Source: Saccopteryx bilineata
Taxonomy: Eukaryota; Chordata; Mammalia; Chiroptera; Emballonuridae
Assembly: GCF_036850765.1 (NCBI RefSeq)
Contig: NC_089495.1
Location: forward strand, 119,807,033-119,871,032
Reading direction: 5' to 3'
Length of the DNA stretch: 64,000 nt
Part shown: positions 1 through 11,151 of the stretch, one piece after another
How the letters are laid out: the number at the start of each line of letters is the position of its first letter
Position numbering within the stretch: the stretch's first letter is position 1
Made by a program: the position numbers and the translations under genes
The notes under the pieces: model-generated
What the model was told of the DNA's origin: nothing
What the model saw: the letters and a program-made list of their open reading frames with translations, nothing else
Database searches by the model: none

Positions 1-1898
1 TGAAGATATCGATTCCCTCAATGATGACATCTTGTGCACTATAGTGATCCAGCCAACTTCAGGTTATGTTGAAAATATTTCTCCAGCACCAGGCTCTGAA
101 AAATCAAGAGCTGGAATTGCCATCAGTGCCTTCACCCTGAAAGATCTCAGGCAGGGCCATATCAACTATGTCCAGAGTGTCCACAAAGGGGTGGAGCCTG
201 TGGAAGACAGATTTATATTTCGTTGTTCTGATGGCATCAACTTTTCAGAGAGACAGTTTTTTCCCATTGTCATCGTTCCCACCAATGATGAGCAGCCAGA
301 GATCTTCCTGAGAGAATTCATGGTGATGGAAGGCATGAGTCTGGTGATTGACACCCCCATCCTCAATGCTGCCGATGCTGACATTCCCTTAGATGACTTA
401 ACTTTCACTCTGACCCAATTTCCTGCTCATGGTCACATCATGAGCCAGCTGATAAATGGCACAGTTTTGGTCAAAAGCTTCACCTTGGACCAGATCATCG
501 AGAGTTCCAGCATTATTTACGAGCACGATGACTCTGAGACCCAGGAAGATAGTTTTGTAATTAAGCTAATGGATGGTAAGCACTCTGTGGAAAAGATGGT
601 TCCCATTATGGTCATCCCTGTGGATGATGAGACTCCCAGGATGTCCATTAATAATGGACTAGAAGTAGAAATTGGGGAAACCAAAATTATGAACAACAAA
701 ATATTAATGGCAACTGATTTAGATTCTGAAGACAAATCCTTGGTTTATATTATTCGTTATGGGCCAGAACATGGCTTACTACAGAGACAAAAAACTATAG
801 GTGTCTTTGAAAATATCACACTGGGCATGAATTTTACCCAGGATGAACTGGACAGGAACTTAATTCAATATGTCCATTCTGGGAGAGAGAGCATTCGGGA
901 CCTAATTAAATTTGACGTAACTGATGGAACAAATAGCCTCATCGATTGCTACTTTTATGTGTCTATTGGGAGCATTGACATTGTCTTCCCTGATGTGATA
1001 AGTAAGGGAGTGTCCTTGAAAGAAGGTGGTAAAGTCACCCTCACAACAGACCTACTAAGCACTAGTGACTTGAACAGTCCTGATGAAAACTTAGTCTTTA
1101 CCATCACCAGGGCTCCCATGAGAGGTCTCTTAGAATGCACAGATCAACCTGGAGTGTCTATTACATCTTTCACTCAGCTTCAACTGGCTGGCAACAAAAT
1201 CTATTACATCCACACGGCTGATGATGAGATGAAGATGGACAGCTTTGAGTTTCAAGTCACTGATGGACATAACCCTGTCTTCCGGACATTCCGTATCTCC
1301 ATTAGTGATGTGGACAACAAAAAGCCAGTGGTCACCATCCATAACCTGGTTGTCAGTGAAGGTGAAAGCAAGCTGATCACTCCCTTTGAACTCACCGTTG
1401 AAGACAGAGATACTCCTGACAAATTCCTAAAATTCACCGTCACCCAGATGCCTATTCACGGCCAACTCCTACTCAACAACACCAGACCCGCCATGGTTTT
1501 TACCAAGCAAGATTTGAATGAAAACTTAATCAGCTACAGGCATGATGGCACTGAGTCAAGTGAAGACAGCTTCTCCTTCACGGTGACTGACGGTTCCCAT
1601 ACAGACTTTTATGTTTTTCCTGATACAATATTCGAAACAAGACAGCCTCAAGTGATGAAGATCCAGGTCTTAGCTGTTGACAACAGTGTCCCCCAAGTTG
1701 CAGTGAACAAAGGGGCCTCTACACTTCGCACTTTGGCCACTGGCCACTTGGGATTCATGATCACAAGCAAAATATTAAAAATTGAGGACAGAGACAGCCT
1801 ACCTTTTTCCCTTAGGTTTATTGTTACAGAGGCGCCTCGGCATGGACACCTCCTCCACCTGGGCCAAGGCAACCACAGTGTCACTCAGTTTACCCAAG
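1..1898 (+). CDS. FREM2: FREM2, 3' part of the giant first coding exon (CSPG repeats)
   Basis: The frame is open from base 2 through base 1898 (about 632 codons) and the gene starts upstream of the window. The protein is FREM2, a large type I membrane/extracellular-matrix protein that acts with FRAS1 and FREM1 in the Fraser complex at epithelial basement membranes. I recognise it by close similarity to the human sequence (for example [20 protein letters not shown] and [20 protein letters not shown]). Five starts of CSPG/NG2-type repeats are visible near bases 284, 623, 970, 1307 and 1676, spaced 337-369 bp, after one partial repeat; most end in an EDSF-x-F-x-V-x-DG-like motif ([44 protein letters not shown]). 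These should be the last six or so of the family's twelve repeats. Several N-glycosylation sequons are present (NGT, NIT, NFT, NNT, NHS). The exon ends CAA-G followed by gtatgg, a phase-1 donor; reading on to 1972 is intronic. No frameshift or stop is seen. Confidence 0.96.
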
Positions 1899-2798
1899 GT
1901 ATGGCTCACTTTTCTTTCTTTAGAATCAAAGGGCATTTCAGGTCTTATTTCCTAAGGATGCTCTGTCACTGAAAACTTTTACTAAGTAGAGCGTCAAATT
2001 AGAGCCCAAGAGAAGGGAAAGGAAGGGAAATAAAGGAGAGGGGAGAATTCAGGAACGTTCTTTCCTGAGAGAGCAGCTTCTTCTTTGACCTCATGTCACA
2101 CTGTAGTGCCCTTCATTAGAAGGAGTACCAATGTGTTTTCACAGCTGCCAAAGCAGGAGCCAGTCTTTGGTAAATTACAATTGAAGCAGGCTTTTCAACT
2201 CTGCTCCGCTTGCCACACACCTGTCCCCTGAGCAAACTGCGTGCTGCAAATAAGTTTATGAAGCCTTTTAACCATAGAGAGAGATGTGCTTCTAAATTCT
2301 GTGTATTCAGATTATTATTATTATCAAATATCATTCAGATAGAGCCTCCAGATTTATACAACTTTGACTAGTTTTTGAGTGCATTGTGCTAATACTGTTA
2401 TAGATGGTAGAAACTTTGTAACTAAAATAAAAAGATGTATTTATACCTTGTAGGTTTTATAATTTTTTTATATTTCATGGCAAACACCTGTCCATGGACA
2501 TAAGAAGTAAATAACTATGTAGATTTATAAAAATCATTTGTTCACGGCATGTTACTATGATACACACAAAATAAGAGACTATAAGAAGATATGATGTACA
2601 AGAAGACAGTATGTCTGTCACCAAAATATGCATCCACTTTATTATTAAGAGCTTGAAGACACGTTAATAAAATTAATTGTCTAAGGAGGAAATTATTTTC
2701 TTATTTTAAAACTTCTTTCTGCCCTGTTTCAAACACAATAACCAACACTGGTTGCCTCTGCATTCTTGAGATTAAAGCATATTTCTAACCTGGATTTG

Positions 2799-2834
2799 TG
2801 TTGTGTGTGTGTGTGTGCGCGCGCGCGCGCGCGC
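2799..2834. repeat. (TG)n-(CG)n alternating purine-pyrimidine microsatellite
   Basis: A run of TG dinucleotides passes directly into an uninterrupted GC/CG run. It lies in FREM2 intron 1, about 900 bp after exon 1. Confidence 0.95.
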
Positions 2835-3387
2835 ATGATCTGAGATAGGACAGGCGAGTTACCTATGCAGTTACTCAGTGACCGAAGGGAAAAGGCAATT
2901 CAGTATGCTGGCTTGGGAGTTAGGGCTCTGTTCGGCAGAACGTGTGACTTTTACTACAAAGGGTTTGAGTTGCTTTCAGGAAAAATCTCCTTGTGTCGGA
3001 ATGGAAACTAGATCTAGCCTATGTGGATTCTGTGGGTAGAGATGGAGTTTAACAGGGCATCCCGGTGGGGGTGTTCTTTTCCTGCAACAGTGTTGTGCTC
3101 TGAGATAACCAAGGCTTTAATACACACAGATGTCACAAAGTGTAGTGTGAAAGTGAACTGCTCCTCTGTTTGAGATGCTGGCAAATAGCTCCACACTCTA
3201 ACCTCTTCAATTCTTGGCTGAAAGCCTGAATATATCCCTGGGCCTGCAGGGACAGGAAAACCTCAGAGTGCCCAGTGTCATGCCAGACCAGCAGGAAACT
3301 TTTGTGTGAAGGCTTTCTGAGGATAGAGGTGCCATGCAACCTTAGATTGCTTTATTTTCATGGAAAGCGAAGGCGATGAAAGGAATA

Positions 3388-3602
3388 CAGCGGTGGGCAA
3401 AAGTAGGTTTTAAATATCCACTTTCTTTGGCTGTTGGGTAAAGTACAAGCCATCATTATCTTCCACTTAAATCATTAGTGAGGATACAAAATAATAACAG
3501 TAAGAATAAGAATACAAACAATGCAATATTTGGTAAATAAATAATAATGTAAGAGTAAACTCTCATGCATTCTGAAACATAACCGTACTTTGCCCACCCC
3601 TG
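3388..3602. mobile_element. Nonautonomous mariner-type MITE
   Basis: The 215-bp element has imperfect terminal inverted repeats: the left end reads cagcggtgggcaaaagtagg, and the right end, reverse-complemented, begins caggggtgggcaaagta. It is flanked by TA on both sides (3386-3387 and 3603-3604), the Tc1/mariner target signature. There is no coding capacity. The termini resemble the mariner element at 7761. Confidence 0.8.
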
Positions 3603-3604
3603 TA

Positions 3605-5737
3605 TATTGGAAGGTAGAAAATGTTACTTCTGACCAGAAAAGGGATTCAAATATTTAGAGTTTTTTGGTTTGTGTTTTTTAAAAAAGGAATTGTTGGATG
3701 AAGACAGGCAGATGTTTTTGTTATTTTTAGAGATACCTGTACAATAAGTGTTATCTCTAGTTTTTACTTACTAGAGATTTTTTTAAAGTCCCCTTATTGA
3801 ACTATAAATTTTTAACCGAGTTTATAAAAACAATGAAAAGGGTTTGCTCCAACTAATCAATATTGTGTTCCCTAACTTAGAGAAAAATTGGACACCTGAG
3901 TGTCATATAACTTCATTCAAGTTCTCTTTACTTAAAAAAATGTTTTTAAATTTTAATTTTGAATAAAGTGATTTATTTCAATAAAACCATCTCCTAAGTA
4001 CTATAGCTTTTTAAAAACTCCATTAGTACAGAGATTGAGCATATTAACCAGGATTTTTTTTCCATAGTAGAGTTTTTAGATTTTCTTATTAAAAAAGGAA
4101 TGGGAATGTTGGCAAAGGGTCTTCCCCATGTGACCTCTAAGGATGTGTAGTCAGAGGAGCAGTCACTTCATTTCTTACTGACAAATTAAAGGTTGTGAAA
4201 GATAAAGTTACAAGAGTGAACAACGGTGTGGTGACTTCCCTCCTTATCCGTTAGACACACTGTACATAGAAAGGTAAAGATACAGGCGAGGTCCTCTAGA
4301 TTTCTAGGCTCTTTCATTTTAATTTAAGAAACCTTTGAGCCTTTTCTGAATGTTAGACCCGAGCAAAGAACTGTGGGAAGTTAAGATGAATAAAAAAATC
4401 CCCAAAGTTTTCCATCTTCTAGGAAAGGTAGCCATGTAGAAAGCTAAAAATGATACAGGGCAGGTAGGTTTGGGGGGAAATTATAGTAGAGTTAGAATTG
4501 AAATGCTAGGGAAGAACAAGACATTTTAAATTTCATCTCCAAGGACCTTTATGAGCAGTAAGGTACCACTAACTATTAAATCGAAGCATCCCTTACTCAG
4601 ACGTCTGATTGTAATTTCTGTCTGATACACCTTTCAAAACGGTGTAAGCCAAGATAGAGCACACATTTCATATCTATAGAGTGGAGCTGTGGAAACATAT
4701 GGGGTAATTTGTTCATTCTAACACCTTGTATGACTTGAGACTACTCTTTTAAAAATCATTCTCCTATATGGAATGCCTTTAAACGTCATAGCGTGAATTT
4801 AGTAGAGCTCTTAAAAGATGAAAAAACCATAAAGCACACCTGAGACAAATAAATACTACATATCACTGTTAAAGCAATTTTTAGCTATGGTCTTGATTTT
4901 ATATGATCTTGGAAATAACTTCTTACTGCTTGGTGTAGCTCAAATAACAGTCTATTTTGAATATCACAGAACAGAGTGTTTGCTTTATGTTGTCTGTGTG
5001 GCATCATTAAGGAGTGAAACTGGTAAAATGGATGAATACATTTTTAAAATTATATATTAGTCAATACTAAACAAAATATGCCAGGAAATTTGATAAGTAA
5101 AGTAGAAAGCAACAAAAAGAGCACTCTTAAAGCAAAATAATTTTCCCTTATGAATAAAAGTTTCAGCTTTTATTAGATGTATTTTTTTATTCTAAGTTCT
5201 CTCTGGCATTGGTTCATGAGAGTTATTTCAATCTGGGATTTTTTTTTAATTTTCTGATATTTTTCTTTCAAAGTTTGAACTGCTTAAAGACAGCCTGCTG
5301 AACTACTAGTGATAAGAAAGTTAATTTGAGGGAAGGGCAGGGGAACCTCTATCCTCTTAAGGTTGGTCCTAGAGGAAGACAAAGGGTGTGTCCTCAGTAG
5401 TGTTGGAAAATCTGCCATGTCCCAAAATATCTCTTTCCATCTGTCATGGAGCTTGGCATTCCGTGTTTGGGCAGCCACCCCTTTGGAGTGTGAACATGCA
5501 AGTGCCACTGGGAGGGGCAACACCTTGCTATTATTATAACCCAATTCTTGCACTCTGTGTAACAGACCCAATTTCTGTGGGACAGCTGAACTCAAGGGGC
5601 TTAGAGATACGAGAAAGAGGATAGCACTGTTTCCCTTAGGAGAAGATGGGTATGGGGATGATTATAGCCAATAAATTTTCATGCATCACTAATGTGGCCC
5701 TACTCAGTAATCATCTTGTTCTTTGATTATTTTCTAG
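3605..5737. other. Unique-looking intron sequence
   Basis: AT-rich, with no repeat family or RNA gene that I recognise. Overlapping opposite-strand ORFs at 5284-5624 lack any domain signature. Confidence 0.5.
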
Positions 5738-5827
5738 CTGACATTGATGACATGAAAATATGCTATGTTTTAAGAAAAGGGGCTAATGCCACAAGTGACA
5801 TGTTCCATTTTACAGTTGAAGATGGTG
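5738..5827 (+). CDS. FREM2: FREM2 exon 2
   Basis: A pyrimidine-rich acceptor (ttattttctag) precedes the exon and gtaagt follows it. The exon is 90 bp, phase 1 at both ends, so it adds exactly 30 codons. Spliced to exon 1 the junction reads [15 protein letters not shown] and continues through [16 protein letters not shown], which matches the FREM2 protein directly downstream of the exon 1 peptide. It completes the last CSPG repeat, just before the family's Calx-beta region. NAT is a likely N-glycosylation sequon. It is too short to appear as a standalone ORF and was found from the expected continuation of the protein. Confidence 0.95.
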
Positions 5828-6814
5828 GTAAGTATTCCACTCTCTGATTAGTATAAATAAGGAGAGTGACTTACTGGTTGTTCTTTGATACAAGGAATCT
5901 GTATCAAGTATTACTTTACATTCACCTGATTTTATACTAAGTACATTGCATATTTTCTATTGAAAAATCTTACATTCTCAATCTTATACAGTGCTACTCC
6001 ACAATAATTTTAGATAAATGTTCTAGTTATTTTTGTTTGATGATTTGTAAAGCACTAAAAAGAAGGATCTGTATAAATAGGATTTCCATGTCCAGTTGTT
6101 CAGGTCATGCTCTGCATGAGGCTGCCCTGAGGTTACAGGAGGATATTGGAATTCAGCCCAGCTCCACTTGCAAGCCATGTGCCTACCGGCGTGTGCCTAC
6201 CAGAGTGTGTCTACTCATGTACAAACTAGAACAAGGTGGTCCCTTTTTCTAACTTGCACAAGGGTACTATATGGACTGATGTCAGAGGAAAATATAGTAT
6301 ATTGCATTCCCCAAGAAATCAGTGTTAGATAAATATACTTAAATCTCACCAGTCTCAATATGTCTGGTGATTTTCTTATTTGGGGGGGGGGGTTATGACT
6401 TAGTCTAGATCAAATTTTTCTCAGTGAAGTCTGGAGAGTACTGTAGAGAATAAGATATGACATGTAATCTAAGTCTCCTTGGCAATATGATTGTCATTAC
6501 TGCTTCAATGCTCAGCCTGCTGCTCACACCCTTTTCAGCTCTCTTCCTAACCCTGTGTCTAGAAGGAAAAAAAAGGCTGCTTCTGGGTTGATCATAAAGA
6601 TGTTTTTGATCTCAAATGCTTTTAAGAGAAGCAGAAGAACCTCAGGAGGGAATATGTGTTGTGTGCACAGGACACAAGAAGTGAGGGGACATAGGTAAGA
6701 GGGAAGAAAGAGAAAGAAAAGAAAGAATTCAGATTGAGTCATCCGTTTCCTTGTGATGCTCAAAATGGCACACTATTATGTCATCTATCTCAAAAAGATC
6801 CTGTGCTTTCCCTT
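5828..6814. other. Intron sequence without recognised elements
   Basis: It contains a G homopolymer at about 6381-6392 and a purine-rich tract around 6690-6730. No gene or mobile element is recognised. Confidence 0.5.
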
Positions 6815-7202
6815 CACATTTTTTTTTGTTTTCTTTTGTTTTGTTGTGATAGAGACAGAGAGAGGGACAGACAGGCAGGAAGGGAGAGAGATAAGAAGGA
6901 TTAGTTCTTTGTTGGGGCAACTTAGTTGTTCATTGATTGCTTTCTCATGTGTGCCTTGACCAGGGAGCTACAGCAAAGTGAGTGACCCCTTGCTCAAGCT
7001 AGTGATCTTTGGCTCAAGCCAGTGACCATGGAGTCATGTCTATGATCCCACACTCACACCAGCGACCCCGTGTTCAAGTTGGTGAGCCAGCGCTCAAGCC
7101 AGATGATTACACACTCAAGCTGGCAACCTCTGGGTTTTGAACCTGGGTCCTCTGTGTCCCAGTCTGACACTCTATCCACTGCACCACCATCTGGTCAGGC
7201 TC
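6815..7202 (-). mobile_element. tRNA-derived SINE with internal repeated block (Ves-like)
   Basis: Read on the minus strand it starts cctgaccag, then a tRNA-like A box (gcagtggatagag) and B box (aggttcaaaac). A series of short units of the ggctcaagccagtgac type follows (about 14-21 bp), then the tail gagaaagcaatcaatgaac and a CT-rich/A-rich end at about 6815-6850. The divergence suggests a middle-aged copy. No clear target duplication is seen. Confidence 0.85.
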
Positions 7203-7760
7203 CTTTTAAATGTTTTGAGACAGTAAATAGCCTTTATTTAAAATATAATTGAACATAACATGGCCACAACTCTGGAAAATGCCCTCTATTAGGTGTCTGC
7301 TAAGGAAGCAAACTGTGTTAACTTGGGTTCAACTATTTCATTTTTACTACCAATCAGATAGTTAATAAATTTAATGCCTTTCCTTTTATAATAACCAAAT
7401 CATAGTTTAGTATTCTATATGTTGATAAGTGGATCTTAGACTAAAACCGAGTTCTAAGAAGAAAACCAACTCATAGAAGAATAAGCTGCTGCTCCAGTGA
7501 GAAATTCTGCATCAGTGAACTTTGACATTGAGACTCTGAAGTTATCTAAATTTGTATAGCATATTAAAATGTAGAGACTAAATTACTGGTTCAAGACACC
7601 ACGTTTATCTCTACTAATGACTGAATAAACCTCACTAGCAAAAGTGTAATTTTCTTGAAAATTGCAAAAAAAAAAAAAATAAGTGAAGTACATTGCCTAC
7701 AATTGTAAGACATAGCCTATACTTGTTTTATATTTTGCTTTTTTTCCTTCATTATATATA
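7203..7760. other. Intron sequence without recognised elements
   Basis: AT-rich, with a poly(A) run at about 7667-7679. No gene or repeat family is recognised. Confidence 0.5.
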
Positions 7761-7882
7761 AAAGATGGGGCAAAAGTTTATTTACAGTTGTTTATATGGA
7801 AATTAATATAATAATTAATAAGTAATACAAGAATAAACGGTTTCTCATTCTTTCAACTGTAAGGGTACTTTTGCCCCTGCCT
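7761..7882. mobile_element. Short mariner-type MITE
   Basis: The ends form inverted repeats around ggggcaaaagt...ttacagttg (left about 7766-7795, right about 7855-7880 as its complement). The element sits between TA-rich flanks (tatata on each side). It is 122 bp with no coding content, similar in design to MADE1-type mariner derivatives. Confidence 0.75.
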
Positions 7883-8664
7883 ATATATATACACCCTCTA
7901 TTCCTCTGTATTCTTTTTCCTTAGCTGGATGGAATGGTAACAGTTACTTTAAAGTTTGAGTCTACTCAATCTTTGGAAAGCAGTGTACATTTCAAAATAT
8001 TAAGTTAGAAACAATTAGCTCAAGAGACTGGTTTTATTTTTGGATTTGCTGAATGTGGCTGAGCCTCTAAAGATTGTATTTATGGAAATAAGAACAAAGT
8101 CATTTTAGGAGTTTTTCCAAAACTGGAGTGTTCACATCGTGAGAGAGAATTCCAGAGCTGGGTTTACCCTTCTTCTCCCCACTGACATGCATTCCGTACA
8201 TGTTTATGAAGATACATTTAGGACACTTGTTGACACTTCTCAAAGATATGTATGCTTCCAGAACTATAACAGGTACCCAAATCCTGTGAGTAAATATTCT
8301 TGTTGTGCAGTTAGAGGGCTCTAGATCTCAGAGAAGCCAAGTGACTTCTCCAAATACATTCTTCCTTCCTTCCAGGAAATAACAGCTCTCTCAAGAGCAC
8401 TTATTTTTCCCACCTAGGTGATGAAAGACTCTGAACCTGGGTCTACTGAACTTAGCTGTAGTGATTTAGGATCTTCAACTTCATACATGATGGTATGCAT
8501 ATTCACAAACCATGCCAATGAAAGGCTTTCAGTGTTTCATATCTGGGAAGCTAGTCAAGGCACCGTGGTATAAGATTAAGAACTTGCTACTCCAAGTTTT
8601 CTTTTCAATCTACTAAATTTATCTCTTCAAGTCAACAAGATTGATTTTAGGACAATGACTATAC
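7883..8664. other. Intron sequence, possible MIR remnant
   Basis: The stretch 8325-8460 looks faintly like a MIR (agagaagccaagtgacttctcc). The rest shows nothing recognisable. Confidence 0.35.
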
Positions 8665-8682
8665 AAAGAAATTATTGTGTCT

Positions 8683-9082
8683 CATATACACTATGGAATA
8701 CTACTCAGCCATAAGAAATGATGACATCAGATCATTTACAGCAAAATGGTGGGATCTTGATAACATTATACGAAGTGAAATAAGTAAATCAGAAAAAACC
8801 AGGAACTGCATTATTCCATACGTAGGTGGGACATAAAAGTGAGACTAAGAGACATTGATAAGAGTGTGGTGGTTACGCGGGGAGGGGGAAAAGGGAGAGG
8901 GAAAGGGGGAGGGGGAGGGGCACAAAGAAAACTAGATAGAAGGTGACAGGACAATCTGACTTTGGGTGATGGGTATGCAACATAATTGAACGACAAGATA
9001 ACCTTGACATGTTATCTTTGAATATATGTATCCTGATTTACTGATGTCACCCCATTAAAAAAATAAAATTATTAAAAAAAAA
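8683..9082 (+). mobile_element. 5'-truncated L1, 3' end only
   Basis: It begins in the last part of ORF2 (catatacactatggaatac...). The ORF2 stop follows the GGT motif at about 8835, then a G-rich 3' UTR tract (8879-8920) and the terminal attaaaaaaataaaatt poly(A). The target duplication is aaagaaattattgtgtct at 8665-8682 against aaagaaatgactgtgtct at 9083-9100 (16 of 18 matching). It belongs to the same or a close L1 family as the full-length minus-strand copy at 37444. Confidence 0.93.
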
Positions 9083-9100
9083 AAAGAAATGACTGTGTCT

Positions 9101-9293
9101 GACCTCTGGTGGCACAGTGGATAAAGCATCTACCTGGAATGCTGAGGTCGCTGGTTCAAAACCCTGGACTTGCCTGGTCAAGACACATAAGGGAGTTGAT
9201 GCTTCTTGCTCCACCCCATGTCCTTCTCTTCTCCTCTCTCTGTCTCCCCCCTCCCCCCTGGTGTCTCTCTAAAATGAATAAATGAAATTTTAA
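9101..9293 (+). mobile_element. Short Ves-type SINE
   Basis: It has an A box (gcacagtggataaag), a B box (ggttcaaaaccc), the Ves-like middle tggtcaagacacataagggagttgatgc and a CT-rich then A-rich tail. It inserted exactly at the 3' target duplication of the preceding L1; aaagaaattactg at 9294-9306 repeats aaagaaatgactg at 9083 with one mismatch. Confidence 0.9.
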
Positions 9294-9306
9294 AAAGAAA
9301 TTACTG

Positions 9307-10636
9307 GGATAAATATAATCCTCGAATAACCTTAAAAAATAAAGGATAACTTTTAGTTTTAGTAGTTAAAAATGAGAGTAAAAATTAAGGAGAATGGAAA
9401 GCTAAAACCCTTTTGTTTCATAGTTAATTTTATTACTCATATTTAATTTGTTAGCATAAGAGCCTTGTTAGCCACAGAATTCTTCTGTTATGATGTAGTA
9501 ATGGCTAGGACCATCCACTACTAATGGAATGGTGCTTAAAACAGTTATTACTTTTTATTTTTGAAGAGGTTTAGGGACAATAACCAAATGACAGGTCTAA
9601 AGAGTACTTTATTTGAAGAACAGATGTCAAGATTTTCACATGAGGGAGTATAGACTTAATAAATGTTTAATATTGCACATGTATATACAAACACACACAG
9701 AGATCATTATATCTTAGGACTCTTTCAATTAGATCATAAATTTTTATATGATTTATGATTTTATATGATTCACAGAATTTTGCCTTCATAATATTCTTAA
9801 GAGCTTAGTAAAAAACAAACCAAAACAAACAACAGCAAAAAACCCATTATTCCTATTTGGCAGATGAGAAAACTGAGCTACAGAAATAGGTAATGGACCT
9901 TCCTCAAGTTATATAACCAGGCAGCTAGAGACCAAATTTGAATCCCAGATTTATTTCTTTAAAAACTAACTTCAACACTTACTCAGGGTAGGCGTGGAGA
10001 AGGGAGGGAGATGGGGTGGTAATTCAGACTGTTCTGGGTTTTCCAGACTTAGTTCTTAGGAACACTGAATAGATGAGAGTGAAGTCAGGGTAGGGTCAGC
10101 CGGTAGAGTTCTGTGTCCTCTGTGTGTTAAGTTTTTGTTCAGAGCACTTTAAAGGTCCCTGCATCCTAAAATTCTTTCCTAGCATCATACTGTATAATTT
10201 TTCTTTTAAAAACTACATGTGGAAAATAACTTACTCTTTCTAAAGTTCAAACACACAGAGATCAAATCAACCTTAAGGAACCATTTTATACCTGTTTTAT
10301 CAATTAAATCACAAAGAAAACCTCTTTAAAAAAATCACTTAATCTGAGGACTATGATGAAACAGGCACACTGGAATGCTATCTGTGAGTTATTGTACACT
10401 GAGAAAATGCTTTGGAAGGAAAATCTGTGAACATGTAGTTGGAGTAATGAAGATCATGGTATTGCACAGACATTGCATGATATTAGACTTTGTTCCACGG
10501 AAACAAAACCTATAAACACATAGATTTCACCATGTTAAAAAAAATCTAGAAATTAAATGCCTAATAAAAATAGAAAAAGCTTTTTAGTAATGACATCAAC
10601 ATAAGAAAATATGTAACTCTTAAAATTCATAAGTAT
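9307..10636. other. Intron with a MIR remnant
   Basis: A minus-strand MIR core is visible at about 9845-9960 (gcagatgagaaaactgagctacagaaa...). The rest is unique-looking AT-rich sequence with a short CA run near 9690. Confidence 0.6.
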
Positions 10637-10780
10637 GCCCTGGCTGGATAGCTCAAAAGGTTAGAGCATCATCTCAATATGCTGAGGTCAGGGCACATAC
10701 AGAAACAGATTGAAGTTTCTCTCTCTCTTCCTTCTTTCCTCTCTTTCTAAAATCAATAAGTAAAAATAATTTTTTAATTT
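10637..10780 (+). mobile_element. SINE copy with internal deletion
   Basis: The head gccctggctggatagctcaaaagg and gttagagcatc is followed soon by gtcagggcacatac and a CT-rich tail. The segment carrying the B box and the middle is missing. Flanks aaaattcataagt (10622) and aaaattataaagt (about 10783) may be a decayed target duplication. Confidence 0.75.
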
Positions 10781-10857
10781 AAAATTATAAAGTCTATGAC
10801 AATGTAATCTTAAAGTGATTATTTAGTAATGAAATGTGTTTATTGGAAAATTAGTGA

Positions 10858-11140
10858 GACCCTGGCCAGTTGACTCAGTGGCTGGAGCAGCCACCTGGCA
10901 TGTGGACATCCGGGTTTGACCCCCAGTCAGGGCACACGTGAGAAGTGGCCACCTGCTTCTCTCCCTCTCCTCAGCCTTCTCTCTCTCGTCCCTCTCGATG
11001 CCAGTTGCTTGGTTGGTCCAAGCATGAGCCTCAGACACTGAGGATAGGTCAGCTGACCCCAGGTGTACCCTGCTAGATCCTGGTTGGAGCTCTTGCAGCT
11101 GTCTATCTCCCCTCCCCTCACTTAAAAAAAAAGAAAAAGA
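10858..11140 (+). mobile_element. GC-rich tRNA-derived SINE, older copy
   Basis: The head ccctggccagttgactcagtgg and B box gggtttgaccccc precede a degenerate second half that ends ctcccctcactt-poly(A). The target duplication aaaattagtga is present at 10847-10857 and 11141-11151. The open frame on the opposite strand here is a byproduct of the SINE. Confidence 0.88.
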
Positions 11141-11151
11141 AAAATTAGTGA

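Larger units (their letters stand above)
1899..5737 (+). other. FREM2: FREM2 intron 1
   Basis: A GT...AG intron of 3,839 bp joins the two exons in phase 1. Apart from the TG/CG microsatellite and a mariner MITE listed separately, it is AT-rich unique-looking sequence. The ORFs at 2116-3339 and 5284-5624 show no recognisable domain and no conserved-looking coding signal. Confidence 0.93.

Noticed and set aside
166..1884. Minus-strand and out-of-frame ORFs inside FREM2 exon 1
   Set aside because: They are shadows of the open sense frame and carry no known domain.
1899..1972. Continuation of the FREM2 frame past 1898 to a stop at 1970-1972
   Set aside because: The FREM2 protein continues in exon 2 after a phase-1 donor at 1899; the extra 24 codons are intron read-through.
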